Origin: Microbacterium azadirachtae
GTDB lineage: Bacteria; Actinomycetota; Actinomycetes; Actinomycetales; Microbacteriaceae
Direction of reading: 5' to 3'
DNA length: 64,000 nt
Assembly (NCBI RefSeq): GCF_000956545.1
Contig: NZ_JYIT01000083.1
Location: 124,001 to 188,000 of the forward strand
A program made the translations under genes and the position numbers. Of this stretch, positions 17,094-24,169 are shown piece after piece. The number at the start of each line of letters is the position of its first letter. Within the stretch, counting starts at the first letter, position 1. The notes under the pieces were generated by a model that ran no database searches, was not told where the DNA came from, and saw only the letters and a list, made by a program, of their open reading frames with translations.

Positions 17094-17684
17094 ATGTCGT
17101 TCATCACCCGAGGCTTCACCGGCCGGCGCCGGGATCAGGACGACCGGCTTCCGCCGGGGCAGACCCTCGTGCACGACTTCCCGGTGCTCTCGGCCGGTCC
17201 CACGCCGCAGGTCTTCACCGAGGACTGGGAGTTCACGATCCGCAGCGCCGCGGGCGTGCGGCGGTGGAGCTGGGACGAGTTCCAGCAGCTCGAGGTCGAG
17301 GACGTGGTCGTCGACATCCACTGCGTCACGCACTGGTCGAAGCTCGGAACCCGCTGGCGGGGCGTCTCGATCGACACGCTGCTCGCCGACGTCGAGGCGT
17401 CCGAGGAGTTCGCGATGGCGCACAGCTACGGCGGCTACACGACGAACGTGCCTCTCGAGGATCTTCGCGACGGCAAGGCCTGGGTCGTGTTCGAGTTCGA
17501 GGGCGAGCCCCTCGATCCCGAGCACGGCGGGCCCGCCCGGCTGCTCGTGCCGCATCTGTACTTCTGGAAGAGCGCGAAGTGGATCCGCGGGCTCGACCTC
17601 CTCTCCGACGACGAGCCGGGCTTCTGGGAGCAGAACGGATACCACCTCCACGGGGATCCGTGGAAGGAGGAGCGCTACTGGTGA
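17094..17684 (+). CDS. Molybdopterin-dependent oxidoreductase, sulfite-oxidase-like fold
   Basis: 196 residues starting MSFITRGFTGRR. The oxidoreductase molybdopterin-binding fold is shown by WEFTIRSAAGVRRWSWDEF and by IHCVTHWSKLGTRWRGV, whose Cys is the expected molybdenum ligand, then HSYGGYTTNVPLEDL and LLVPHLYFWKSAKW. It is a short stand-alone catalytic domain with no Tat signal, so probably cytoplasmic. Its stop overlaps the start of a flavin reductase gene (GTGA), which would supply or take electrons. The substrate is unknown; MsrP/YuiH-like reductases are the closest type. Confidence 0.88.
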   Translation: MSFITRGFTGRRRDQDDRLPPGQTLVHDFPVLSAGPTPQVFTEDWEFTIRSAAGVRRWSWDEFQQLEVEDVVVDIHCVTHWSKLGTRWRGVSIDTLLADVEASEEFAMAHSYGGYTTNVPLEDLRDGKAWVVFEFEGEPLDPEHGGPARLLVPHLYFWKSAKWIRGLDLLSDDEPGFWEQNGYHLHGDPWKEERYW

Positions 17685-18445
17685 GCGTCGTGACGGAGCG
17701 CGTGCTGCCGCGCGCGGCCTGGCACACGGCCGACGTCGTCGAGGTGCGGCGCGAGACGCCCACGGCCGCGCGCATCGTGCTCGACGTGGCGGGCTGGCCG
17801 GGGAACCTGCCGGGCCAGCACCTCGACGTGCGCCTGACCGCGCCCGACGGCTACACGGCGACACGGTCGTACTCGATCGCCTCCGCGGGCGATGGCGCCC
17901 GGGTCGTGCTCGCCGTCGCCCGGGTCCCCGACGGCGAGGTGTCGCCGTTCCTCATCGACGAGCTGAGGGCGGGGGACCGGCTGGAGGTTCACGGGCCGCT
18001 CGGCGCGTACTTCGTCTGGCGCGCCCCTGCGGACGGCGGAGCAGGACGGCCGGTGCAGCTCATCGCCGGCGGATCGGGGGTGGTCCCGCTGTATGCGATC
18101 GCTCAGGCGCACCTGGACGCGGCGGACGCCACGCCGTTCCGCCTGCTGTACTCGGTACGCACGCCCGATGACGTGTTCTTCGCGCAGGAGCTCGATGCGG
18201 CGGCGCACGGATCCGTGCCGTTCGTCGCGGACTACGTCTACACGCGACGCGCGCCCGCGGGCGACGACGCCCCGGTCGGACGCCTCACGCGCGAACGCCT
18301 CGCCGCGGCGACGTTCGGCCCCGAGGGCGACCCTCTCGTCTACGTGTGCGGCGCGACGGCCTTCGTCGAGCAGGTCGCGACGTGGCTCGTCGACCGGGGG
18401 CACGATCCGCGCGCGATCCGCACCGAGCGCTACGGAGGAACCTGA
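17681..18445 (+). CDS. Ferredoxin-NADP reductase-type FAD-binding oxidoreductase
   Basis: 254 residues from GTG 17681. The FAD domain motif RSYSIAS (about 59-65) and the NAD(P)-binding IAGGSGVVPLYAI and YVCGATAFVEQVA motifs mark the ferredoxin reductase family. No 2Fe-2S domain is seen. It is translationally coupled to the molybdoenzyme upstream and to a DUF6510 protein downstream, a set that probably forms one electron-transfer unit using NAD(P)H. Longer frames reaching back to 16946 are shadows of the molybdoenzyme. Confidence 0.88.
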   Translation: MSVVTERVLPRAAWHTADVVEVRRETPTAARIVLDVAGWPGNLPGQHLDVRLTAPDGYTATRSYSIASAGDGARVVLAVARVPDGEVSPFLIDELRAGDRLEVHGPLGAYFVWRAPADGGAGRPVQLIAGGSGVVPLYAIAQAHLDAADATPFRLLYSVRTPDDVFFAQELDAAAHGSVPFVADYVYTRRAPAGDDAPVGRLTRERLAAATFGPEGDPLVYVCGATAFVEQVATWLVDRGHDPRAIRTERYGGT

Positions 18446-18702
18446 TGCAGCACTTCGACGGGAACCTGCTGGCGGGGGCGCTGACCGACCTGCTGGCCTT
18501 CGATGCCACCACCGCGCGGGCGCGATGCAACGGCTGCGGCAACGTCGGCGAGATCGCGACGACGATCGTGTTCCGCAGTGGCGCCGGGATCGTCGCGCGA
18601 TGCCCCGCCTGCGGACAGGTGCTGCTCACGATCGTCGAGACCGGGGACCGCACCTTCGTGAACTTCACCGGCACGGGCGCGATCGAGATCCCGGCGCGCT
18701 GA
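18445..18702 (+). CDS. DUF6510 family zinc-ribbon protein
   Basis: 85 residues. Two CxxC pairs (CNGCG and CPACG, about residues 28-31 and 54-57) make a zinc ribbon flanked by short strands. The ATG at 18445 overlaps the reductase stop (TGATG). It matches the small DUF6510 proteins that follow molybdoenzyme/reductase pairs in Actinobacteria. The function is unknown; a structural or electron-transfer accessory role is inferred from the operon. Confidence 0.82.
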   Translation: MQHFDGNLLAGALTDLLAFDATTARARCNGCGNVGEIATTIVFRSGAGIVARCPACGQVLLTIVETGDRTFVNFTGTGAIEIPAR

Positions 18703-18770
18703 CCCGGTCGGCCGACGCGCTGACCCGCCCGGCCGGCGGAGGAGCGCCCGAGGGCGCCTCTTGCGCGGAC

Positions 18771-18804
18771 TATGACGCTCGTCATACTATGACGATCATC
18801 ATAG
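18771..18804. promoter_or_regulatory. Tandem TetR-type operators
   Basis: Two adjacent inverted repeats: TATGACG-CT-CGTCATA (18771-18786, perfect) and CTATGA-CGATCA-TCATAG (18787-18804). They share the core TATGAyG. They lie 17 bp before the tautomerase gene, whose operon includes a TetR regulator, so they are probably its autoregulatory sites. The ribosome site GAAGGAG follows at 18808-18814. Confidence 0.75.
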
Positions 18805-18820
18805 AACGAAGGAGCTCGTC

Positions 18821-19252
18821 ATGCCGATGATCGATCTGTACGCGACGGAGGGCACGTTCGCGGATCCGCAAACCCTGGGGCGCCGTCTGGCCGAGATCGT
18901 GATGCAGGTCGAGCAGGTGCCCGACATCCCGATGTTCCGCAAGAACACGGCGGCGTTCGTGCACGAGCTCCCCGCCGGCGCGATCCGCAACGTCGACGGC
19001 GACAGCGACCACGTGCGGGTCCAGGTGCTCACCAACGCCGGCGCGCTCGACCGCGACAAGCAGCTCGCAGTCGTCGCACGGCTGACCGATGCCGTCGCCG
19101 AGGCCGCCGGCGACCCGTCGCTGGCGGAGCGCACCTGGGTGCTGCTCACCGAGGCGGTCGAAGGCGGCTGGGGCCTGTGGGGCACGGCGCACACGAACGC
19201 GGACCTCGTGCAGGCGGCCAGGGCCGAGATCGCGAAACTGCAGGGAGCCTGA
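18821..19252 (+). CDS. Tautomerase family protein
   Basis: 143 residues starting Met-Pro (MPMIDLYATEGTF); the N-terminal proline exposed after Met removal is the catalytic base of the 4-oxalocrotonate tautomerase superfamily. Length and the C-terminal WGLWGTAHTNADLV segment suggest a fused or long tautomerase rather than a 62-residue 4-OT. The substrate is unknown. It sits directly behind tandem operators and 3 bp before a TetR gene, suggesting expression induced by a reactive or aromatic compound. Confidence 0.8.
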   Translation: MPMIDLYATEGTFADPQTLGRRLAEIVMQVEQVPDIPMFRKNTAAFVHELPAGAIRNVDGDSDHVRVQVLTNAGALDRDKQLAVVARLTDAVAEAAGDPSLAERTWVLLTEAVEGGWGLWGTAHTNADLVQAARAEIAKLQGA

Positions 19253-19255
19253 CCC

Positions 19256-19804
19256 ATGGCGACGGATGCGCGCGCGGCGATGATCGACGCCGCGATCCGG
19301 ATCCTCGCGGAGGACGGCTATCAGGCGGCGTCGTTCACCGAGGTGATCGCGCGATCGGGAGCACCCCGGGGATCCATCTACCATCACTTCCCCGGAGGCA
19401 AGGACGAGCTGGTCGCCGCGGCCCTCGACGTGCAGAGCGCGCGCACCTTCGAGCGGCTCGAGCAGTTGACGGGGCAGGATCCGGTCACGGTCGTGCGGGC
19501 GTTCACGGACGGCTGGCGGCGCGGGCTCGAGCTGACCGACTTCGCCGTCGGCTGCTCTCTGCTCGCGGTGAGCACGTCGACGGGCGAGGGGGAGCTGCGG
19601 GCGAAGGCGGGCGGTCTGTTCCGCGACTGGCGCGGGCTGCTGGCGCGGCTCTTCGTGGCGGGCGGGATGGACCCCGCGCGGGCGCAGGGATTCGCTGCGC
19701 AGGTGCTGGCGGCCACCGAAGGAGCCGTCGCGATCTCCCGCGCGGAGCGCTCTTTCGAGAGCTTCGACCTGGTGACGGCGCAGTTGCGGGGCGCCGCGGG
19801 GTAG
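19256..19804 (+). CDS. TetR family regulator, LmrA/YxaF type
   Basis: 182 residues. The N-terminal HTH (AIRILAEDGYQAASFTEVIARSGAPRGSIYHHF) is followed by an LmrA/YxaF-like ligand domain with KAGGLFRDWRGLLARLF and EGAVAISRAERS. It starts 3 bp after the tautomerase stop and is therefore in the same operon. It most likely binds the tandem palindromes at 18771-18804 and represses both genes until an aromatic or drug-like ligand is present. Confidence 0.9.
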   Translation: MATDARAAMIDAAIRILAEDGYQAASFTEVIARSGAPRGSIYHHFPGGKDELVAAALDVQSARTFERLEQLTGQDPVTVVRAFTDGWRRGLELTDFAVGCSLLAVSTSTGEGELRAKAGGLFRDWRGLLARLFVAGGMDPARAQGFAAQVLAATEGAVAISRAERSFESFDLVTAQLRGAAG

Positions 19805-19842
19805 CCGGTTCTGTCCGGGTCCCGAGGGCTCAGCCTCGGCCG

Positions 19843-20838
19843 CTACCTCCCCGCAGCGTCATCGCCGCGGAGCGTCATCACGACGCTCGTCACCGCCGCC
19901 ACGGGTTTGCCGTCGGCCCGCGTGATCGCGCAGTCGAAGTGGCTGAGGGTGCGCCCCGCATGCGTCACGGTCGCCACGGCGGTGAGGCGCCCCGACCACA
20001 CCGGGCGCAGGAATCGGGCGCTCAGCTCCACGCTCGCGAACGACTCGCCCTCGGTCAGCAGGGTCGATTGGGCGGTGCCGATCGCGGCGTCGGCCAGCTC
20101 GACGAGGAACCCGCCGTGCACCGTGCCCTGCTGATTGCCGTGCGATCGCGGATCCGCCTCGACCTCGATCGTCGCGGATCCGCGGCCGACCGCGGTCGTG
20201 CGGAACCCGAGCAGCCCCGAGATGGCGGTCGGATAGCGCAGGTGGGTGCGGTCGCCGGGTCGCAGCGTGCCGTCGATCTCGCGACGCAGATAGTCGAGCA
20301 CGGGGAGCGGCGCGGTGCCCGCCTCCTCGGAGTCCGCGGACCGCGGATCCGGATCCAGTCGCCGCTCCATGAGGATGTCGGCCCGCGCGTAGTAGTCGGC
20401 GACGGGCAGCTGCTCGCGGGTGATGCGCCGGAACCCGGCCTCCTCGTACAGGTGCACGGCGGGGGCGAGTCTGCCGTTCGTCCCGAGGAACAGCCGTCGG
20501 CCGCCCAGCTCGGCGGCGCGACGGACGCCCGCCTCGACGAGGCGCCGTCCGATCCCGCCGCCCTGGGCCTCCGGTCGCACCCCCATCTTCGCGAGTTCGA
20601 ACACGCCGTCGCCGTACGCGATCACCGCGACGCAGCCGAGGGCCTCACCCGATCCGTCGCGGGCGATCAGCACATCCCCGCCGGGCTCGACGATGCGGGT
20701 CACCGGATCCGCGAGCAGCGTTCGATCGGAGTCGGTGAGGGTGAACATGCGGGAGATCCAGTCCTCGTTGATCTCCCGGAACGCACGCGCGTCGGCGGCG
20801 TCGCTCAGGGGCGTGATGCGGATTTCGGGAGTCGGCAT
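19843..20838 (-). CDS. GNAT acetyltransferase-hotdog thioesterase fusion protein
   Basis: 331 residues from ATG 20838. Residues about 1-165 are a GNAT domain with the acetyl-CoA loop RPEAQGGGIGRRLVEAG. After a short linker, residues about 185-331 are a PaaI-type hotdog thioesterase with the catalytic-region motif GTVHGGFLVELADAAIG. Both domains bind CoA esters. A comparable fusion exists in E. coli YiiD, so the architecture is known but uncommon. CAGGCT lies at -12 to -7 before the ATG without a Shine-Dalgarno, suggesting a leaderless message. Substrates are unknown. Confidence 0.88.
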   Translation of the reverse strand: MPTPEIRITPLSDAADARAFREINEDWISRMFTLTDSDRTLLADPVTRIVEPGGDVLIARDGSGEALGCVAVIAYGDGVFELAKMGVRPEAQGGGIGRRLVEAGVRRAAELGGRRLFLGTNGRLAPAVHLYEEAGFRRITREQLPVADYYARADILMERRLDPDPRSADSEEAGTAPLPVLDYLRREIDGTLRPGDRTHLRYPTAISGLLGFRTTAVGRGSATIEVEADPRSHGNQQGTVHGGFLVELADAAIGTAQSTLLTEGESFASVELSARFLRPVWSGRLTAVATVTHAGRTLSHFDCAITRADGKPVAAVTSVVMTLRGDDAAGR

Positions 20839-20904
20839 GCTTCGAGCCTGCACCGTTCGTGACGGGGAGGGGCCGTCCGCTTCGCGTCGGGGCCCGGCCA
20901 ATCG

Positions 20905-20955
20905 AAGGATGCTGGCCTGGTCGCGGGTGATGCGTCGGAACCGGCCTGCTCGTCG
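20905..20955 (-). pseudogene. Remnant of a GNAT C-terminus
   Basis: Read on the minus strand this stretch encodes FRRITRDQASI, nearly the same as FRRITREQ near the end of the GNAT domain of the neighbouring gene (about 20409-20445), and the DNA is also similar. The reading frame is broken on the upstream side. It looks like a scar of a duplicated or replaced acetyltransferase gene. Confidence 0.35.
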
Positions 20956-20981
20956 GATCCGGAGGCGCGGAGCCGGGGCCG

Positions 20982-21632
20982 TCAGTCCTGCGGGCGGCTC
21001 ACGCCGAGCAGCAGCGCCGGCAGGGTGTGGCGCACGTAGCTCGACTCCGGGAACGACTTCTCGTTGCCGCCGGAGGCGATCCACGACTCGAACGACCGCT
21101 CGTAGGTGAGGATCACGACCCGCACGCCGAGCGCCGGCTGCCACTCGAACCGGCGTCCGATGCGCGACAGCAGCAGCTCGAACGCCTCCAGCAGCGCGGG
21201 CAGGAACGCGCGCTCGGACTCGATCACGTCCTCGCTGCGCGCGCCGGTGGAGGCCGCGAGCTGCCGCTCCCGCAGCCGGATCGTCAGAGAGCTCCAGTCG
21301 AGCGGCCGTGCCTGCGCGAGCGCCGCGGAGATCGCGACCTCGGGTGCTTCGCCGGGGTGCGCCTGCGGATCGAACGACTCGGCGGCCGACCGCACGCGCT
21401 GGGCGCACTCCTCGAGCAGCTCGTGGTCGACGGCGTGCAGGAGGTCGCGGTCGCCGGGGAACAGGGTGCGGAACGCGCCGTCGGTGAGACCGGCTTCGCG
21501 GCGCAGCTCCGCCGTCAGTGCCGGGAGGGATCCGTCCCAGGTGGGCAGCAGGATCCGCGCCATCGTGATCACGCGGGCGCGGCTCTGGCGGCGCGAGGCG
21601 TTCACGCGCGACGTATGCTCGTCGGTTGACAT
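20982..21632 (-). CDS. TetR-like transcriptional regulator
   Basis: 216 residues. The N-terminal region ALTAELRREAGLTDGAFRTLFPGDRDLLHAV fits a degenerate TetR HTH (AGLTDGAFRTLFP in the position of the recognition helix), followed by an all-helical C-terminal domain with LLSRIGRRFEW. The first 20 residues are basic. GGAGAGG precedes the ATG. No operator or target is apparent; the divergent neighbour starts 79 bp away. Confidence 0.65.
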   Translation of the reverse strand: MSTDEHTSRVNASRRQSRARVITMARILLPTWDGSLPALTAELRREAGLTDGAFRTLFPGDRDLLHAVDHELLEECAQRVRSAAESFDPQAHPGEAPEVAISAALAQARPLDWSSLTIRLRERQLAASTGARSEDVIESERAFLPALLEAFELLLSRIGRRFEWQPALGVRVVILTYERSFESWIASGGNEKSFPESSYVRHTLPALLLGVSRPQD

Positions 21633-21711
21633 GGGTGCGTCCTCTCCGTGATCGAGCGTAGCGGCGTGCCGCGACGGCGTCGGCCCGCCGACGCTGCGAG
21701 AGGATGGTCCG

Positions 21712-22239
21712 GTGAGCTACGACGCGGCCGAGTCCGTCTTCGAACACGCCGGGCGACGGGTCCGGCTCGAGACGAACGCGCAGTTCGACGCGCTGGTCGG
21801 GGCGTTCGAGGCCGCGGTCCCCGCGCTGTCGGACGAGGATGCGCTCGCCGAGGTGCGCGGCGGCGACTGGGCGGCCTTCGTGCGCGGGCTGCAGTGGGAG
21901 GCGCCGAGCGGGTTCGTCCGGGTCTGGACCTGGCGCCCGGATGCGCTCATGGAGCGCGCCGGCGGCGGCTCCCGCAGCGCGGTGTGGCTGATCGCGCACC
22001 ACGGGATCGCCGCGCGGCTGTTCCGGCACGATCCCGGCACGATGCTCTATGCGCCGCTGCGCATCGAGGCGCACACCTCGGGCGCTCCGGGGACCACGCT
22101 GAGCTTCGAGGCGCCGGGCGCCCGGCTCGCCGGCTTCGGCGTCAACAAGATCACGCAGGCGGGCGCGGAACTCGATCGCGCCCTCGGCGACCTCCTCGAG
22201 GAGATCGGGCTGCCGCGCCCTGCTGCGCTGCGTCGCTGA
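21712..22239 (+). CDS. DUF302-like protein
   Basis: 175 residues from GTG 21712. The segment [21 protein letters not shown], followed by a strand-rich part and a helix near the C-terminus, resembles DUF302 proteins, whose biochemical role is unknown. No signal peptide or transmembrane helix is present. GAGGAT at -12 to -7 may serve as a -10 element of a leaderless message or as a weak ribosome site. The family call is tentative. Confidence 0.55.
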   Translation: MSYDAAESVFEHAGRRVRLETNAQFDALVGAFEAAVPALSDEDALAEVRGGDWAAFVRGLQWEAPSGFVRVWTWRPDALMERAGGGSRSAVWLIAHHGIAARLFRHDPGTMLYAPLRIEAHTSGAPGTTLSFEAPGARLAGFGVNKITQAGAELDRALGDLLEEIGLPRPAALRR

Positions 22240-22276
22240 CCGGCCGCGCGGGGGATGCGCTGGCTACGATGGCGGC

Positions 22277-22969
22277 GTGGCCGACGAGGCACCCCGGATC
22301 GAGACGCTCGGCATCATCGGTGCCGGCAGGGCCGGCGGCGTGCTCGCCCGGCTCGCCGTGGCGGCCGGCTACCGCGTGCTGCTCGCGGGCTCGTCCGATC
22401 CCTCGAGGATCGAGCGCACGGCGAAGGCGCTCGGCGCCGCCGCCGTCGATGTCGCAGAGCTCGTGGACCGATCCGACGCGGTGCTCCTCGCGCTGCCGCT
22501 GAGCCGGCACACGACGCTGCCGGCCGACCGGCTGCACGGCACGCTCGTGATCGACGCCATGAACTACTGGTGGGGCGCAGACGGCCTGCGCGCCGAGCTC
22601 GACGACCCGCGCACGTCGACGAGCGAGATCGTCCAGCGGTTCCTCGCCGGATCTCGCGTCGTCAAGGCCCTCAACCACATGGGCTACCAGGATCTGGAGG
22701 ATGAGGCGCGTCCGGCGGGGGCGCCCGACCGCAAGGCCATCGCCGTCGCCGGAGACGATCCCGCGGACGTTGCCCGCGTGGCGCGGCTCGTCGACGACCT
22801 GGGGTTCGACCCCGTGATCGCCGGCGACCTCGCCGCGGGGATCATGCTGGAGCCCGGAGCGGAGGCGTTCGGGGCGGACGTCGGCGCCGCCGAGCTGCGG
22901 GCCATGCTCGACCGGTTCCCTGCCTCGCAGCGGGGCATCGTCGTGGCGCGGGCGCGCGCGGCCGGCTGA
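22277..22969 (+). CDS. NAD(P)-binding oxidoreductase, F420-dependent NADP reductase-like
   Basis: 230 residues from GTG 22277. The N-terminal Rossmann motif [16 protein letters not shown] (about 13-28) is followed by AVLLALPLS and VIDAMNYWW. Further on, [18 protein letters not shown] matches NADP-oxidoreductases of the F420-dependent/ProC-like family. It probably reduces or oxidises a small substrate with NADP(H); whether F420 is used cannot be told. TACGAT stands exactly at -12 to -7 before the GTG, supporting this start and a leaderless transcript. Confidence 0.8.
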   Translation: MADEAPRIETLGIIGAGRAGGVLARLAVAAGYRVLLAGSSDPSRIERTAKALGAAAVDVAELVDRSDAVLLALPLSRHTTLPADRLHGTLVIDAMNYWWGADGLRAELDDPRTSTSEIVQRFLAGSRVVKALNHMGYQDLEDEARPAGAPDRKAIAVAGDDPADVARVARLVDDLGFDPVIAGDLAAGIMLEPGAEAFGADVGAAELRAMLDRFPASQRGIVVARARAAG

Positions 22970-23024
22970 ACGGCTCCGTGTCGTCCTGCGCGCAGGAACC
23001 CCTGGTGGCCGTCGTCGATCGCGC

Positions 23025-23486
23025 TCAGTCGACGGAATGCTCCTCGCGTTCATCGCGCTGCTCGCGTCGCACGATGAGCACCGGGCAGTGCGCATGTGTG
23101 GCACAGGTTGCGCTCACAGAACCCAGAAGCAGACCGACGAAACCTCCGCGTCCGCGGCTGCCCAGGACGAGCATTTCTGCACCGCGGCTCTCCTTGATCA
23201 GTGCGGCCGCCGCCGGACCGGCCAAGACGGAGGTCGACAGTTCCGCCGGCGGATTCGCTCCAAAGACATCCTTGACTGCCGTTTCCAGGATGGTGGCGGC
23301 ATCCACGTCGGGCGCCCAGCCCAAGGTCGGATAGAGGTCGATGAGAGCCGGGTAGTCCCACGTCGTGATCACCCGCAGCGGCGCCCCGAGTGCAGCCGCG
23401 ATCTGTCCCGCGTAGCGAAGGGCGTCACGCGAGGATTCGGAGCCGTCGACACCGACGAGGACGGGAGCGTTTGCAATCGTGTTCAT
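23025..23486 (-). CDS. Universal stress protein UspA family
   Basis: 153 residues from ATG 23486. A single Usp domain: VGVDGSESSRDALRYA at the N-terminus and the ATP-binding-type loop LGSRGRGGFVGLLLGSVS near the C-terminus. In mycobacteria such proteins are dormancy-regulon members. A DosR-like box at 23521-23534 lies exactly 34 nt before the start. The frame stays open upstream into a relic of a membrane protein, so a 201-residue membrane-anchored version from 23630 is possible but would contain the box inside its coding sequence. About 70% similar by eye to the protein at 29179-29619. Confidence 0.93.
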   Translation of the reverse strand: MNTIANAPVLVGVDGSESSRDALRYAGQIAAALGAPLRVITTWDYPALIDLYPTLGWAPDVDAATILETAVKDVFGANPPAELSTSVLAGPAAAALIKESRGAEMLVLGSRGRGGFVGLLLGSVSATCATHAHCPVLIVRREQRDEREEHSVD

Positions 23487-23520
23487 GGTGCAATCCTTCG
23501 ACTCCCGATGCGCACTGGCT

Positions 23521-23534
23521 GGGACGAAAGTCCG
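23521..23534 (-). promoter_or_regulatory. DosR-like box of the first usp gene
   Basis: GGGACGAAAGTCCG on the + strand, CGGACTTTCGTCCC towards the gene. It fits the DosR pattern GGGAC-N4-GTCCC. It ends 34 nt before the ATG. Confidence 0.75.
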
Positions 23535-23535
23535 T

Positions 23536-23680
23536 TCGGCTTCGAGGTTCGCGCGGTGCTGCATGCCCGGACCTCGGAAGATGAGGTACGCGAGCAGGGC
23601 GAGCAGGGGAAGGAAGACGAGGGCGATCACCCGGAGTGCCTTCGCGACGCCGCCGAGCGTGTGATCACGCCTCGTCCGGG
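23536..23680 (-). pseudogene. 5'-truncated PLDc_N/SHOCT-type membrane protein relic
   Basis: On the minus strand this region reads DHTLGGVAKALRVIALVF, then LPLLALLAYLIFRGPGM. That is the second half of the small PLDc_N/SHOCT membrane proteins common in Actinobacteria (typical pattern: a D-H-S/T-L-x-G-x-AKAL stretch, a hydrophobic helix, RGxGM). The 5' half is missing where the downstream end of the neighbouring usp gene begins. The stretch continues in frame towards the next usp gene. It looks like a recombination scar. Confidence 0.55.
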
Positions 23681-24111
23681 AGTTCCCGGGGGTGGACCAC
23701 CAGGACCGGTGCGTGCGCGTGCAGGACGCACGCGGCGCTCACCGAGCCGAGCAGCAGGCCGACGAAGCCGCCGTGGCCGCGGTTGCCCAGGACGAGCATC
23801 TCGCAGGTCCTGCTCATCTCGATCAGGGTGCGCGCCGGCGGTCCGCCGGCCACGGTGCGGATCAGCCCCGCCGGCGGGTCGTCGCCGAACGCCTGGTCGA
23901 CGGCCGCCGCCAAGGTGTCCGTCGCATCCTGTTCGGGCGTCCACTCCATCACGAGTCTCGCGCCCGAGAGCGATGAGTAGTACCACGTGGTGACGGCCTC
24001 GAGCGGGGCGTCCAGGGCGTCCGCGAGCCGGGCCGCGTAGCGGAGTGCGGCGATCGAGGAATCCGACCCGTCGACGCCGACGATGATGCGCTTTCTCTCG
24101 TTGGTTTCCAT
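23665..24111 (-). CDS. Universal stress protein UspA family
   Basis: 148 residues from ATG 24111, preceded by GGAGGAG. The single Usp domain has IIVGVDGSDSSIAALRYA and LGNRGHGGFVGLLLGSVSAAC. It is more divergent from the other two short Usp proteins than they are from each other. The start at 24111 is preferred to 24159 because the latter ATG lies inside a DosR-like box (24146-24159), which would otherwise be translated as MTFVP. The 3' end abuts a membrane-protein relic. Expected to be induced under hypoxia by DosR. Confidence 0.92.
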   Translation of the reverse strand: METNERKRIIVGVDGSDSSIAALRYAARLADALDAPLEAVTTWYYSSLSGARLVMEWTPEQDATDTLAAAVDQAFGDDPPAGLIRTVAGGPPARTLIEMSRTCEMLVLGNRGHGGFVGLLLGSVSAACVLHAHAPVLVVHPRELPDEA

Positions 24112-24145
24112 GGGATCACGCTCCTCCGTGCGTCGCCCCGCGGTC

Positions 24146-24159
24146 GGGACGAAGGTCAT
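24146..24159 (-). promoter_or_regulatory. DosR-like box of the second usp gene
   Basis: ATGACCTTCGTCCC towards the gene (GGGACGAAGGTCAT on +). It ends 34 nt before ATG 24111, the same spacing as the other four boxes. Confidence 0.7.
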
Positions 24160-24169
24160 CCGGATCCGC

